Source: Cenococcum geophilum 1.58 (lineage: Eukaryota > Ascomycota > Dothideomycetes > Gloniales > Gloniaceae). Taken from it: a stretch of DNA of 64,000 bases. A program made the translations under genes and the position numbers. A model generated the notes under the pieces. It was not told where the DNA came from. It saw nothing but the letters and a program-made list of their open reading frames with translations, and searched no databases. Positions 26,592 to 38,602 of the stretch are shown piece after piece. Every line of letters starts with the position of its first letter. The stretch's first letter is position 1. The stretch spans positions 310,001-374,000 of the forward strand of contig KV748176.1 in NCBI GenBank assembly GCA_001692895.1, in the 5' to 3' direction.

Positions 26592-27025
26592 ACGTGTTTC
26601 ACAAGCGAGTCGGCAGCCCAAGCGAGTCGGCAACCTCAAAACTCACCAAAAATTAGAAAAATCGCACCTTAATATCTTAACAACCACTTAATAATAAATT
26701 CTAATAATTTAGATTTAGGCTTTTATATATACTCTATAGCTTCTATTAAAGTTATATAGTANATNGTTTNNTAGTTTTTAAAATATNNNAANNTNNNNNN
26801 NNNNNNNNNNNNNNNNNNNNNNANNTTNNNATATTTTAAAAACTANNAAACNATNTACTATATAACTTTAATAGAAGCTATAGAGTATATATAAAAGCCT
26901 AAATCTAAATTATTAGAATTTATTATTAAGTGGTTGTTAAGATATTAAGGTGCGATTTTTCTAATTTTTGGTGAGTTTTGAGGTTGCCGACTCGCTTGGG
27001 CTGCCGACTCGCTTGTGAAACACGT
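26592..27025. mobile_element. Foldback element 2 (434 bp, centre unresolved)
   Basis: Its inner arms match element 1 closely (for example cttaacaaccacttaataat and tatatactctatagcttcta), but the ends differ: acgtgtttca followed by two copies of caagcgagtcggca, mirrored on the right. Flanked by TA. Alternatively, if taacgtg is the true terminus, a 6-bp duplication tagaga flanks it (26584-26589 and 27028-27033). The centre, about 26762-26847, is largely N, as might happen when a hairpin blocks sequencing or collapses in assembly. Confidence 0.78.
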
Positions 27026-27027
27026 TA

Positions 27028-27552
27028 TAGAGAACAGTATTAAAGGGGAAAAGGAGTTAATATTAAAGAGTAAGGAGAATAAAAATATATTAGTGTCTAT
27101 TAAAATATTAAAAGTATATTACTTATAAGAAATATTTCTATTATAAAAGAGTTATTAATTATAGAAAAAATTAGTTTAACTTAACTTATTAGATTAAATA
27201 TGTATTATTAGAGGGTTAAATTATAGAAAAGAGTATTTCTTATATAAAATTACTTAGATTAAAGTTAAGCGCTATAGAGTTCCGCACTAAAGGCTCTTAG
27301 ACAGCAGGATAGACTTAAGGCCAGTACTAGCTGATTGGTTAAAAGAAAGTGGCGTTTTCTTAGGTGGACACTAGTGACACTTTAGTATTAGTGAGTGCAC
27401 ATTAAGCTCTGCCCTTGCCGTCTGAGTCGCTTACTGAGATAAAAAGCTTTAAAGCTCAAATTACTATCGTGCACCATCACCAGACGCACCATCGAGACCT
27501 GCTCGAGTCTATCTTGAGATCACAGATCCTCTTCCTGAAGGTGCTGGTTACT
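27028..27552. promoter_or_regulatory. Upstream region of the host gene
   Basis: AT-rich to about 27250, then a sharp change to ordinary composition. About 150-200 bp of normal sequence with a ccagtactagctgattggtt (CCAAT-like on the minus strand, aaccaatc) near 27320-27340 precede the coding start. I see no clear TATA box. The reading frame stays open upstream of the ATG for 46 codons without an in-frame ATG, so this part is taken as 5' untranslated. Promoter assignment is inference. Confidence 0.4.
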
Positions 27553-28143
27553 ATGAGTCGAAAAGCTGGACCAGACGTCCCGCAACCTCCACCCTTTCGG
27601 CTGACGGGCCACTATCCTCAGCCACTACTAGCGGACAACACGTCTCCCTTTCTCAACAGTCTTGCCTCTGCGCCAGAGAATTACCTTACAGACATCCCAG
27701 ATACGCCGTACAAGCCTCCCGTATACGAGCCAATCTACTACTTCTTTTACGGCACATTGACACAGTCAGAGATACTCTCGAGTGTTCTTGACCTTACTGA
27801 GCCGCCGGAACTTCGGCCAGCGCGGATAGTAGGCTACTCTCTAGCGAATTGGGGCCAGTATCGTGCTCTTATAGACGGCCCCCAAGGTGCCGTAGTCGAA
27901 GGCTCGGCATATAAAGTTAGGTCAGCAGAAGATGAATACAACCTTGCGCACTACGAAACGAGTGCCTATCGTGTGGCACCCTGCCGCATCACAATTATCG
28001 ATGGAGTCCAGCCTGCCGAAATCAGGGGAAATACCTTTAAGTATGCAGGCGATGCACAGGCTTTGCGAGAGGGGAGATTTGATCGTAAATTGTGGGAACT
28101 GCAAATGGGCCAGCGACTGCCACGAACTTGGGACAAGAAATGA
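27553..28143 (+). CDS. AIG2-like / gamma-glutamylcyclotransferase-fold protein
   Basis: 196 residues, no visible intron. The first in-frame ATG (MSRKAGPD) is chosen; the upstream extension starts only at TTG. After a proline-rich, probably disordered N-terminus of about 58 residues comes the GGCT/AIG2 fold: FFYGTL at 64-69 (the substrate-loop YGTL signature), NWGQYRAL at 99-106 where the family usually has GxYP, VVEGSAY at 114-120, and LAHYE with Glu135 as candidate general acid/base. The C-terminal GRFDRKLWELQMG (174-186) is typical of fungal members. Family enzymes release 5-oxoproline from gamma-glutamyl compounds, but fungal AIG2-like substrates are mostly unknown, and Arg104 in place of the usual proline advises caution. 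The gene shows no RIP and stands alone between repeats. Probably cytosolic: no signal or membrane segment. Confidence 0.9.
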   Translation: MSRKAGPDVPQPPPFRLTGHYPQPLLADNTSPFLNSLASAPENYLTDIPDTPYKPPVYEPIYYFFYGTLTQSEILSSVLDLTEPPELRPARIVGYSLANWGQYRALIDGPQGAVVEGSAYKVRSAEDEYNLAHYETSAYRVAPCRITIIDGVQPAEIRGNTFKYAGDAQALREGRFDRKLWELQMGQRLPRTWDKK

Positions 28144-28919
28144 GTCGACTAGTCTGCATCAGATTGGGAAGCTATTTTCAACAGAACGACCCAAATCGGT
28201 ACTATCGCGCCTATGGCATACAGTCCATTGTGCGCCTTTGATGGCAGATCTTGACGACACTTCAATATCCGGAACATAGTGAAGATTAGGGAAGTTGAGG
28301 AGAATCGCTATTCCAGGGTAAAACGCTGCATCTAAGGTGCTTCCTTTAATAGGCTATCATGGGCTGTAGATATTCAAAGAAAATGTTAGTTGCTATGGCA
28401 CTGACTTACTAAAAACCGAAGCGCTTAGTTACGTCAAGGTCCAGTCGAAGGCGTGTGATCTTTGGATTGTTCCGTGAACATCAACTTAGTGTTTTGCCTA
28501 AGCGGTGTATGACATGAATTTTATTTTACTTGGAAAGCGTACAGCCCAGTCAACTCCAGTATCACCGCTGTGATCACTGGCTATCTGTTCAACAGCTGCA
28601 AAAGTTGCAATTAATATCCCCACCTGCCGTGATGAACTAGCTGCCTATTGCATATTCCGTGAAGAGGTCGCCCTGAAATATTCTGTACTACCATGCCATG
28701 ATGAAGCCAACAGTGGGAATAACTACCTAGACACCGTTCAGAGTCCAACTATGAGGGACGATGGTCAGGTTGGGTCTCAGAACTTCAAGTTTAACTTTCT
28801 AACCATGTTTAGCTTCTAACCACGCTGAGCTTTATACATATACAGCACATATATAAAACATTAATTCTTTTAGAATTTAAAGTATTTAATAAATAAAGAA
28901 TATTATATAGCGCTTAAGT
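28144..28919. other. Downstream region of the host gene
   Basis: Ordinary base composition to about 28830, then AT-rich. It must contain the 3' untranslated region and terminator; an attaattc/aataaa cluster near 28862-28900 is a possible polyadenylation signal but lies far downstream. Overlapping open frames here are shadows of the CDS or too short. No second gene recognised. Confidence 0.45.
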
Positions 28920-29126
28920 TGTGTATGTCCCGTGTCGCGGATCGACTGAGCAGTTGCAAATAAGCTTGATTGCTAGCTATTGACCGTGCTAAGTACATTG
29001 ACGCGTGATGGATCAAGACGTTCAACAGAGAATAGAACAGATTTAGGGAAACGTGGTCAAGATATAGGGGCTGTCGTGGTATGTGCGCACGGGTTAGGAA
29101 CGTAAGAACGGGTAAGTTCCGTGACA
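28920..29126 (-). repeat. Possible solo LTR, not RIP-mutated
   Basis: A 207-bp segment of normal composition between AT-rich flanks. On the minus strand it begins tgtcacggaacttacccg, a common opening for fungal LTRs, and ends catacaca, giving TG...CA ends. No target duplication is visible (taagt before, cccca after) and no partner copy is in the window. It could instead be unique sequence. Confidence 0.33.
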
Positions 29127-29560
29127 CCCCATATATACTTCCCCTAACTATAGCGTTAAATAAGCGAGCTAGGTTATTATAGAATAGTAAGTATATACGT
29201 TGTATACACTCGATCTATACACCCTACTGTTTCTATATAAGATAGGTTGCGCTATTCTATGCGCTGTTAAGATATGGCCCATGCGCGAACTAAAATTCTC
29301 TACTATAGAATCTAAAGCTTTGCACCGCTCTGTAAAGAAGGACTTTGCTAGCAAAAACACCTTAACTTAATCTAATTACGATTAAATCAATAATATAGCA
29401 TATTTATGATTTATTATAATGATTTGGGGCCTTATTAATTAATAAAATCTAAACGTTAAGTTTATCAAGACTCTATTTAATCTAGAGCCTCTAGCTCGTC
29501 CACTTAGACGCATATCTTAATAGCGTGGGATAGTATCTGTATATACTTAGTATATATAAC
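29127..29560. other. AT-rich spacer, nothing recognised
   Basis: Very AT-rich with no gene. The open frame at 29169-29360 (minus) has no domain or gene-like composition. Confidence 0.5.
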
Positions 29561-29812
29561 TGTAACCGACTACCGACACTGCTAAGACACAAGATTACCG
29601 CTTGGAAGGCTCTAAGACAGCGTCAACACCACCCTATATATTAATTGCAGATCAATATTACTTACAGATCACTATTCCCATTTCAGTTACCTATTACCCT
29701 TTTATGTCTTATTACCTCTACCTTCTTCGTATATATATATAGAGGCTTTAGAGCTACATTTACAATTAAGTCGTTTATTTAATTTACTATACTATAAAGC
29801 TTATAGTTATAA
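29561..29812 (+). repeat. Probable 5' LTR of Q
   Basis: Starts tgtaaccgactaccgac and ends near ttatagttata, just before aagcccggaccgcaccacc, which may be the primer-binding region. The 3' LTR lies outside the window, so the borders are not confirmed. Confidence 0.4.
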
Positions 29813-32070
29813 GCCCGGACCGCACCACCTACTAAGCAATTAATCTACTACCTTATTTAAGAAGTTACTACTTTTACCACCTTTATAGTATCTTAAGCTT
29901 CTTTACCTATTAAATAAACGGATAATTAACCTTAACTAATAACTATATAACTAACCAATGAACGAACTAACAAATTAAATCAAAAGTTTAAAACGTTAAA
30001 ATAAGGTTTTTACTAAGACGCTAATTGGACCCTACCTAACCTATTAAATTCTAAAAATAACAACTATTACTAAATTAAAAGTTAACCTTATCCTTAACCA
30101 GCCATCTAATTAGATTTAATAGTTCTTTATTATTTAAAACACAGCTAAAATAAATAAGGTATAGCAATATATCGACCCATTAAAGAAGGAAAAGGATCTT
30201 TTAATACTAGAACTACTAAGTTAACCTATACTAAGAGATGTACTACTAGCGGCTATATTAATAGCGAAGCTAGACCTAAATTAGCTTATCGCCTATAACC
30301 AGCTCTATTCTAAATACAAGGACGATCTTTAAATATATTAAAAGTAAGAATAGGCCATTAATAATATCAGTAACTATATTATACGAACAACGTCAGTAGC
30401 CTATGTTCCTCTTATTAATGGCCTAGATATAGTATACAGATGGCTATAAGCACTTAAGAGGGCTCTAGCTCCTACTACATTAGGTTAAAAGTATAACGTC
30501 CTTATTTAATATACGGCTTTAAAAGCCTACAATAAAAAGTAGAGTATTAATAAATAGTTAAACAACTAGCGGAACGTCTATAAGCTTACTAAGTAATTAG
30601 AACTACTAAATATATAAGGCTTTAGGCTACACTATAACTTTATTTAAGTAATTAAGCCTATCTCTTCTAGCTTTGCAGGAGCTCTAAAAGTAAACCTTAT
30701 TTATAAGGAACGCAAGGACAAAGAAGCCCTATCTATTATTAACCTAATTAAAGAATTTAAGGAGCACTACCATATATAGCAAGTAGCATTATTATCTACT
30801 ACTGCTAATAGCTCTGCCTTTATAACCCTATAAGGCAATTCTAATTCTAATTTAAATTCTAACCCTAATGTAAATTCTAATTTAAAATGGTATAAGAAAT
30901 GCATTTACAGTTATAAACATCAATACAGCAACTGCTACTATATCGCTGAGTAGAAGCGCCCTTAAGGGTAAAAACTAAGGCTAGACGTCCTTAAGAAAAT
31001 AGAAGAAATAATATCTTCTATACCCTAGGTTAGACGTATAGTTAACCACATTTAAAAAGAAGAATAGGAAGTAAAGAGTATAGAATTTATAATTAATTTT
31101 AATTCTAAAACCCTACTATCTAAGACCCCAACTAGCTATACTGCCGTATTTAGTACTAGTTAATTTCTATTTAAACTTTAGAATACCTAGATACTTAACC
31201 CTAGTATAGATACCTACGTCTATAATAACTAAGAAGACTTTACCTTCTCCTACCTAGCTGTAGAGGATAACTACCTAATTACTAGTGGAAATTTAAAAAA
31301 TATATAAGCCTACAGAATAGTAACCATTACTATTAACACACCTACTAGGAAGTTAAAAATAAAGCTATCCTATATAGCACTAGTACCTACTATATTTACA
31401 AATATTATAGCACTATTAAGGGCTACAGATAATAATATCTATTTTAACTTAGGACGAAACTTACTCTACCGTTTAGTAACTAGCAAAATAGCATGCTATA
31501 TAAAATAACTAGGGGGCTATTAGGCGCTAATGCACAGACAGCCTAAGCCTATAAATATCCTAGATTTAATAACTTAATTAACCTTCTTAATAAGAAGATT
31601 TTAACTAGGTAGAATAGCCTATAAACTAGTTAGAGCTATAGCTACAAAATAGTATAAAATTCTAAGCTATATAGGACCTAACGCTATTAAGCAGCTTCCT
31701 AAGTATATTAATAGCGTAGAGCTTAAAGGACTAATTGACGAACGAGTACCGCTTAAAATTAAATATAAAGTCTGCTTATTAGCAAAGTATATGTAGTAGA
31801 TCTCTTAAAGACGAGAATATAAATATCTAGCTACTCAACCATTTAAACGGCTAGCATTTAATATTATTAGCCTTAAAGAACTAGGATATAACGGCGATAG
31901 ATATATTATATATTTCTATTATATATATTCTAAATTTAACTTTATATATACCGCCAAGAACAAAAACAAAGCTACTATCCTACCTACTATTCGCAAGACT
32001 TACCAGCTAATTAAAATACGATTCTATTAAGACGTTGTCTTCTTCTAAAGTAATAATTAGGCATAGCAGT

Positions 32071-32178
32071 AAGCCTTTTAAGTCTTCTAACAACCTTAGA
32101 CTTAAATTAAATTGCTTGGCGCTTTAAAATCATTGAATTAAATTAACTCGGGCTAGTTCCGGAAGATTTAAAAGGCTT
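32071..32178. repeat. Subterminal inverted repeat at the hAT left end
   Basis: aagccttttaagtcttc (32071-32087) and gaagatttaaaaggctt (32162-32178) pair with one mismatch across 74 bases. The right end of the hAT has related text (aattcgggcttaattggaag), so this is likely part of the subterminal structure where transposase binds rather than a separate element. Confidence 0.5.
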
Positions 32179-32646
32179 AAATTGTTAAGATAGTATATAT
32201 AATCTCTATACAAAGTCTTAGTATAATGTAGCAACTAAAAGTCGTCTAATTCGCCTAAATCTTGCCCGCAGAGCCTTTACATAAGCCCCTCTGTGTAGGT
32301 CCTCTGTGTAGCGCCGCTGGCTATAAGAGGAAATCCGCAATATATAATATTACTAGCGTAGTGTTAAGGTTTCGATGGTAGGATCGAGTCGTTATCTGCC
32401 ATCTATTAGTCCTCTATTCATTACTAAAGCCGTTTTATATCTACTTACTAACCTTAGCGGCTTATATTAATAACGCCGTTCTTATCCTATTGCCCTAAAC
32501 ATATAGCAGCACCAATTACGTTAGCTTTAAGCCTTGCCTTATTCGGCCGCACTATATTTCCAGTAACACTAAACACTTATTCTAGCTTATCGCTTATTAC
32601 TAATGCACTAAATTAATTAATCGCGAAGCGTAAGAGGCGTGGATAG

Positions 32647-32948
32647 TGTAACGGGACTAGCCTAGTTATAGTAGGAATGTCTTGGTGAAACACTTGACAG
32701 ACGAATTCCGACGCTTTGACCGAATTCTGCCAGATTAATCGAATTACCGAAGTCCGTCGAAGACCGCGTGCGTATATGCGCACGCATTAACCACCAAGCC
32801 CCTAACTATTTAATTATATAATTCTCTTATTATTCCCTTCTCTTCTTTACGCAATGTCTTGTTCTTAGCAAGAGCTATATACCCTTAGATTTAGATAGAA
32901 TTTATATTATTCCTTCGAATCTTCCCAAAGTCTCTCCACGCCCTTATA
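32647..32948 (+). repeat. 5' LTR of D
   Basis: 302 bp, tgtaacgggactagcc to gcgcccttata. Same length as the 3' LTR, with differences almost only C/T and G/A. Confidence 0.92.
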
Positions 32949-35900
32949 TTACGTTGTGTTAATACTAATACCCTTAAAATGGCAAACGAACTTAAATCCG
33001 CCACGATAACTATTATAGCCCTAGTTAGGGAATAAATAACTATAATGTAATAGTCCTTTATAGATGCCTTAGCCCAGCAACAAACTATACTAGAAGCTTA
33101 GTATTAGCAATCAATTAAAGTAATATATAAAGAACTCTATAACGCTAAAGTACTTGTGTTAAAGACCCTAATAGCAACACCTGTAAATAAAATTAAAATA
33201 ACTATATGTAAACCTAACCTGTTAAATATAAACCCTAAACTAGTAACGGCAACTTAACCTATACCTATAATAAACCTAGTGCCTACTACGAAATCTAAAA
33301 AGCTCCCTAACCCTCTAATGTTTAATAGAAATTAAAATAACCTATATCCCTTTATAACTAAGCTCTATTTTAAACTTTTAATAAATTATAACTAATACCC
33401 TACTAAAGCTAGTAAGATTAGCTATGGAATATCTTGTTTAAGTAAAGACGCTACACGAACTATAGACCCATTCTTCTATAACGGCACCTTTATTAATTTT
33501 AAAATCTTTATCTCTCTACTAGAACAAATATATAATAACGCTAGCCGCGAATATATAGCTGTTACTAAATTTAAAAACCTATAATAACGGAACCGAGACT
33601 TTACTAGCTTCTTTTTGGAATTTTTAGGCCTTATTAGTGAACTAGATTAAAATAAAGCCGCTAGAGTTACTGCTCTCCGTTAAGCTATTTTAGATAAAAT
33701 TAGAGCATAGTTAGTAGGTAGAGAACTACTAAAGGACTTACCCAAATTTACTATAATATATTAACGAATTAATAAGGACCTTTAATATAACAAATAAACT
33801 TATTCCCTAAAGCCAACTATACTTTATATTTAAAACTCCACGAAACTAATATATACCCTAAAGCGCGACCCGTCTCTAAGACCTAAAAGCCCTATATATA
33901 ACCCTATAGACCTTAACGCTACTTAATTCTATGCACCCTTAAGAACTAATAAACGAAAAACACAAGCCGTAAATAGAGAATGTTTTAAATATAGAAAAAA
34001 GGGATATATTTAAAGGGATTGCCAAACTTACCCTTTTAAAAAAGTCCGCCGTAGCTCCTCTTAGTCCTTAAGTCGCACTTATTTTATAAATTATACTTAG
34101 TTGCCATAAAGCATCTTACCTTTAGTTAATTTGGAAAACGAATTATCCTAAGACTAAGTCGCGCCTTAGGATAAGAAGTAGAAGAGTATAAGTGTCTAGG
34201 CTCTTCTAGCGCTAATATATAACACGACTCCCTTAATATACTTAGCGAAATTTAAATACTTAGAAAATAGAAGGAAGTATAAATCCTTATAAATAGCGGA
34301 GCTACTAGTATAGGCTTTATTAATACGAACTACGTAAAAACTTAACGCTTAAATTTAAAGAAACTTAATAAGCCCTAAGGCCTATAAGGCTTTAATAGTA
34401 AGCCTTTAATATACGGCGAATTAACATACTACGCTCTTATAAAGATACGGATAGGCAAATACCTTAAATACGTTTCCCTATTTATAATACCCTTAAAGTA
34501 TTATAAGGTAATACTTAGATATAGATAGCTAAAACAATACAACCCTTTAATTAGCTAGGTTAAAGAAATACTAAAATTCCGTATAACCTACTGCCGAAGT
34601 TATTACTTAAAATACTACTTACCCTACAAATATGCACACAACTATTTAAATTTAATATAATATAAATTACCCTTACTATAAACCTTAAACCAATATAATA
34701 AAGGTATAACTGCTAATTGTGGTAAAGAATGCGAAGATAATATATTAAAACCCCTTAAAATTTATATAGTATAAGCCGTACCCTTTTACTTATTAGTAAG
34801 AAAATAAGACTATAAGATCTTTGCTATAATACTAAAAGACATTAAGAAAGCGTTGGAACTAAAGCAATATATTAACCCTCGACCCCTTATACCTAAAGAA
34901 TATTACAATCTAATTAATACGTTTAAGAAACAATTTATAGACTAACTACCCCCGTATTAAGACGAGCACGATTTTAAGATAGAACTTAAACCTAGTATAA
35001 TGCTAAAGTTCGGCCCGTTATACGGTATGTTATAAGAAGAACTGCTTATAATATAATAATACCTTAAAGAGCACCTAGAGAAAGGATTTATTCGCCCTAA
35101 TTAATTACTATTCGCCTTACCTATATTATTTATTAAGAAACCTAAAGGAGGCTTAAGGTTCTATATTAATTATTAAGCCCTAAATGCGATTACGATTTAA
35201 AACTAATATCCAATTCCTCTGCTTTAAGAAACGCTTAACCGCTTAGTAAAAGTATAATACTTTACAAAGCTTAACGTAGTCGCTGCCTTTAATTAAATCC
35301 GTGTTTATGAAGGAGATAAGAAGTATACGGCTTTCCGTATATAATGGGGACTTTTTAAATACCTAGTAATGCCGTTTAGTGTAAAAAACGGTCCTAATAC
35401 GTTTTAGTAATATATTAACGATATACTTCGCGAATTCCTTAATATATTTGTTACCGCGTATATTAATAATATCTTAATTTACTTGTCTTTGCTTTCTAAG
35501 CATTGGAAGCACGTCTAATTAGTTCTTAAACGCCTATAAGACGCGGGCTTATAATGTAATATTAAGAAATACAAGTTCTATGCGTCCGAAGTTATATACT
35601 TAGGCCTAATTATATCCCATAATGGAATTAAAATAGACCCTAAGAAAATCGCTATAATTATAAACTGGGAAAGTTCTAGTAGTGTATAAAACATCTAAGG
35701 ATTTTTAGGATTCGTAAATTTCTACCGTCGATTTATTAATTACTTCTTAAAAATTATTTAGCTATTAGTAAACTTAATAAGGAAGAATATAAGATTTAAA
35801 TAGACTACTAAATGTAAATAAGCTTTTAACGACCTAAAATATTGTTTTATAACTGCTTTAATTTTTACCTACTTTAATCTAGACCTTAAATACATCGTTA

Positions 35901-38028
35901 AAATAGACTCGTCTGATTATATACTAGGAGGAGTGTTATCGCAATATAATAAAAACGGCGAGCTGCGCCTAGTAGCCTTTCTCTCCTGGAAACTTACCCC
36001 TATTAAATTAAACTATAAGATATATAATAAGGAACTACTTATAATTGTTAGATGCTTTAAATAATGGCGTTTAGAACTTAAAGGATTGTTGTTCCTAATA
36101 CGCGTATTAACAGACTATAAAAACCTATAGTACTTTATAACTATAAAGCAATTAATATAGCGCTAAATTCGTTGGGCCGAATACCTCTTATAATTTAACT
36201 TTAAGATTATATACCGACCTAGTAAACTTAATTAGAAGCCTAACTTATTAATATAACAATTATAGGACTTACCTATAAACGCCTTTAATAAACGGATTAT
36301 AAATTAATTGTGAATTCTACTACCTTCTAAACGCTTTAAGAAACTACGCCCTATGTTTTTAGACGCGGAGCTTAATAGAAATAAATTGGAAATTAATAAG
36401 TGGGATATAGAAATTAATAAATTAATAGAGCACGAATATAAGAACAACCCCTAGATAGTAGATATAATAAAAGCGATTTAAATAGGGAAAAGGCAATATA
36501 AGGATATTACACTCGCTAAATGCAAAATCCGCAATAATTGGTTATACTATTAATAGAAGATTGTAGTCCCGAATTCCAAACCCTTATAATTTAAAATACT
36601 CGAATTCGTATATAATTCCCCTATAGTAGGGTATTCTGGCTATATAAAGACCTATAAGATTATCTAACGAGCATATTACTAGCCTATAATGCACGACTAT
36701 ATACGAAAATACATTTAAGTATACAGAATGTGCGTATGTGGGAAGACCTCTTATGTGAAGAAGTAAGGAGTACTTTAACTGTTGCTAATTTTAATGTAAA
36801 GATAGCGAGATATTTTTATTAACTTTATAGTTAACCTGCCTAATAGTAATAGGTTTATAAATGTTATAGTAGTTATTAACTATTTTATAAAAATGCGACA
36901 TATAATTCCTATAGACTCTATTAATACAATATTAGTAGCCGAATGTTTTATTAAGTACGTCTTTAAGCTATACGGACTTTTTAATTTAATAATATCCAAC
37001 CGCGGAAGCTAGTTCGTTTTAGACTTCTAGTAAGCCCTATATAAATAATTAAGTATATAAATACGACTCTTAACTATATTTTATTTAGAGATAAATAGTT
37101 AAACTAAAATTGCGAACGCGATTATAGAATAATACCTATAAATATACTGCTCCTACCTATAAGACGACTAGAAAAAGTGGCTACTATTAACTAAGTTTAC
37201 TGTGAATAATACGAGAAACGAATTAATAGGCGTAACGCCGTTCTACGCAACCTACGGATAAGACCCTTAACTTAGATTTAAACTATAACCCGAAATTAAT
37301 ATAATAGGACCTATAATTAAGAGAATTTAACTAATTAACGTATATAACTTTGCTAATTAAATAAAGTAGTTAACGGAACTATTATAAAGTAAATTAGCGT
37401 ACGCTTAAACGGTATAGAAATAGCATATAAATAAAGGACGAGCTCCCGTGTGGGACTTTAAGGAAGGTAATATAGTTTACTTAAATATACGAAACCTAAA
37501 GACTTAATAACCCTTAAAGAAACTAGACTGGAAGTTTACGGGCCTATACTAAGTTAAGAAGAAACTAAGCCTATACGCTTATAAACTTAAACTACTAACT
37601 AAGATAAAAATATATCTAACGTTTTACGTAAACTTGCTATAACCCTTAAAGGGTAAACCTATAACTCGCGAAGTACTACTACTACCTTCCGTAATTGTTA
37701 ATAACGGTAATAGCTTTTACTTTATTAACTTAATTAACAATATACAATAGAAGATATAATCTAAATAATTTAAACTTCTTATTAAATGGGAAGGATATAA
37801 AATATAAACTTAGGAAACCTATAACCAGATTAAGACTGACGCGCCTTCCTTAGTAAAAGAATTCCATAAAGACCATCCTTTATAGCCTACTTTGGCTGGA
37901 TGGACACGATATAAAAGTAAATAATTGCTACCTAACACGAATATATAAAACACGATAGTAGGAAGCTTGAAATTAAAAAGAACTTAAAATACGTTATAAC
38001 GTTTATAATACGATTACGTAATACATAA

Positions 38029-38190
38029 GATATTAAGGAACTTTAACCACTGGTTAAAGTTGTCTAATTGGTTAGATCTGCCTTACTAAGACCTACTGTA
38101 AAGATATTAGTTCTGCTTACCGCCTTAACTAAGCTAATAGCGATTTTCTATCCCGGGGATGGAAAATCCTAATTAACCTATTTAATAATA
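38029..38190 (+). repeat. Double-hairpin repeat in the 3' region of D
   Basis: Palindromes at 38039-38061 (aactttaacc / ggttaaagtt, one mismatch here) and 38142-38168 (gattttctatcc / ggatggaaaatc). Same order as in G and L, between the chromodomain and the 3' LTR. Confidence 0.7.
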
Positions 38191-38300
38191 GAATTGGCAA
38201 AACTCTATACTGCTATATAACGCGAAAATATAATACGCGATAAGTTATAAGTCTTAACTAAAATTAAATTATTTAGACCTTCGGCTAAAAGGGGGGGTAC

Positions 38301-38602
38301 TATAACGGGACTAGCCCAGTTATAGTAGGAATGTTTTAGTAAAACACTTAATAGACGAATTCCGACGCTTTAACCGAATTCTACTAGATTAATTGAATTA
38401 TCAAAGTCCGTTAAAGACCGCGTGTGTACGTATGCACGCATCGACCACTAAGCCCCTAACTATTTAATTATATAATTCTCTTATTATTCCCTTCTCTTCT
38501 TTACGCAACGTCTTGTTCTTAGCGAGAGCTATATACCCTTAGATTTAGATAGAATTTATATTATTCCTTTAAATCTTCTTAAAGTCTCTCCGCGCCCTTA
38601 TA
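38301..38602 (+). repeat. 3' LTR of D
   Basis: 302 bp, tataacgggactagcc to gcgcccttata, followed by gatag. Confidence 0.92.

Larger units (their letters stand above)
32647..38602 (+). mobile_element. Ty3/Gypsy element D, chromodomain type, full length
   Basis: 302-bp LTRs at both ends and target duplication gatag (32642-32646 and 38603-38607). On the plus strand: gag from the ATG at about 32979, a CCHC knuckle near 33985-34030, a protease D/N-SGAT-like stretch near 34290, RT about 35030-35600 with its catalytic box near 35455-35490, RNase H about 35850-36200, integrase about 36500-37300 and a chromodomain about 37750-37870 (LLIKWEGY then APSLVKEFHKDHP). A polypurine tract (aaaaggggggg) abuts the 3' LTR. 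Dozens of RIP-type breaks. Confidence 0.9.

Noticed and set aside
27415-27552. N-terminal extension of the AIG2-like protein
   Set aside because: The extension begins at TTG, has no in-frame ATG and is unlike the family; the ATG at 27553 is preferred.
27932-28279. 115-codon frame overlapping the AIG2-like gene, and an antisense frame at 27922-28104
   Set aside because: Shadows of the CDS in other frames.
28903-29127. 74-codon minus-strand frame
   Set aside because: Coincides with a possible solo LTR; no protein features.
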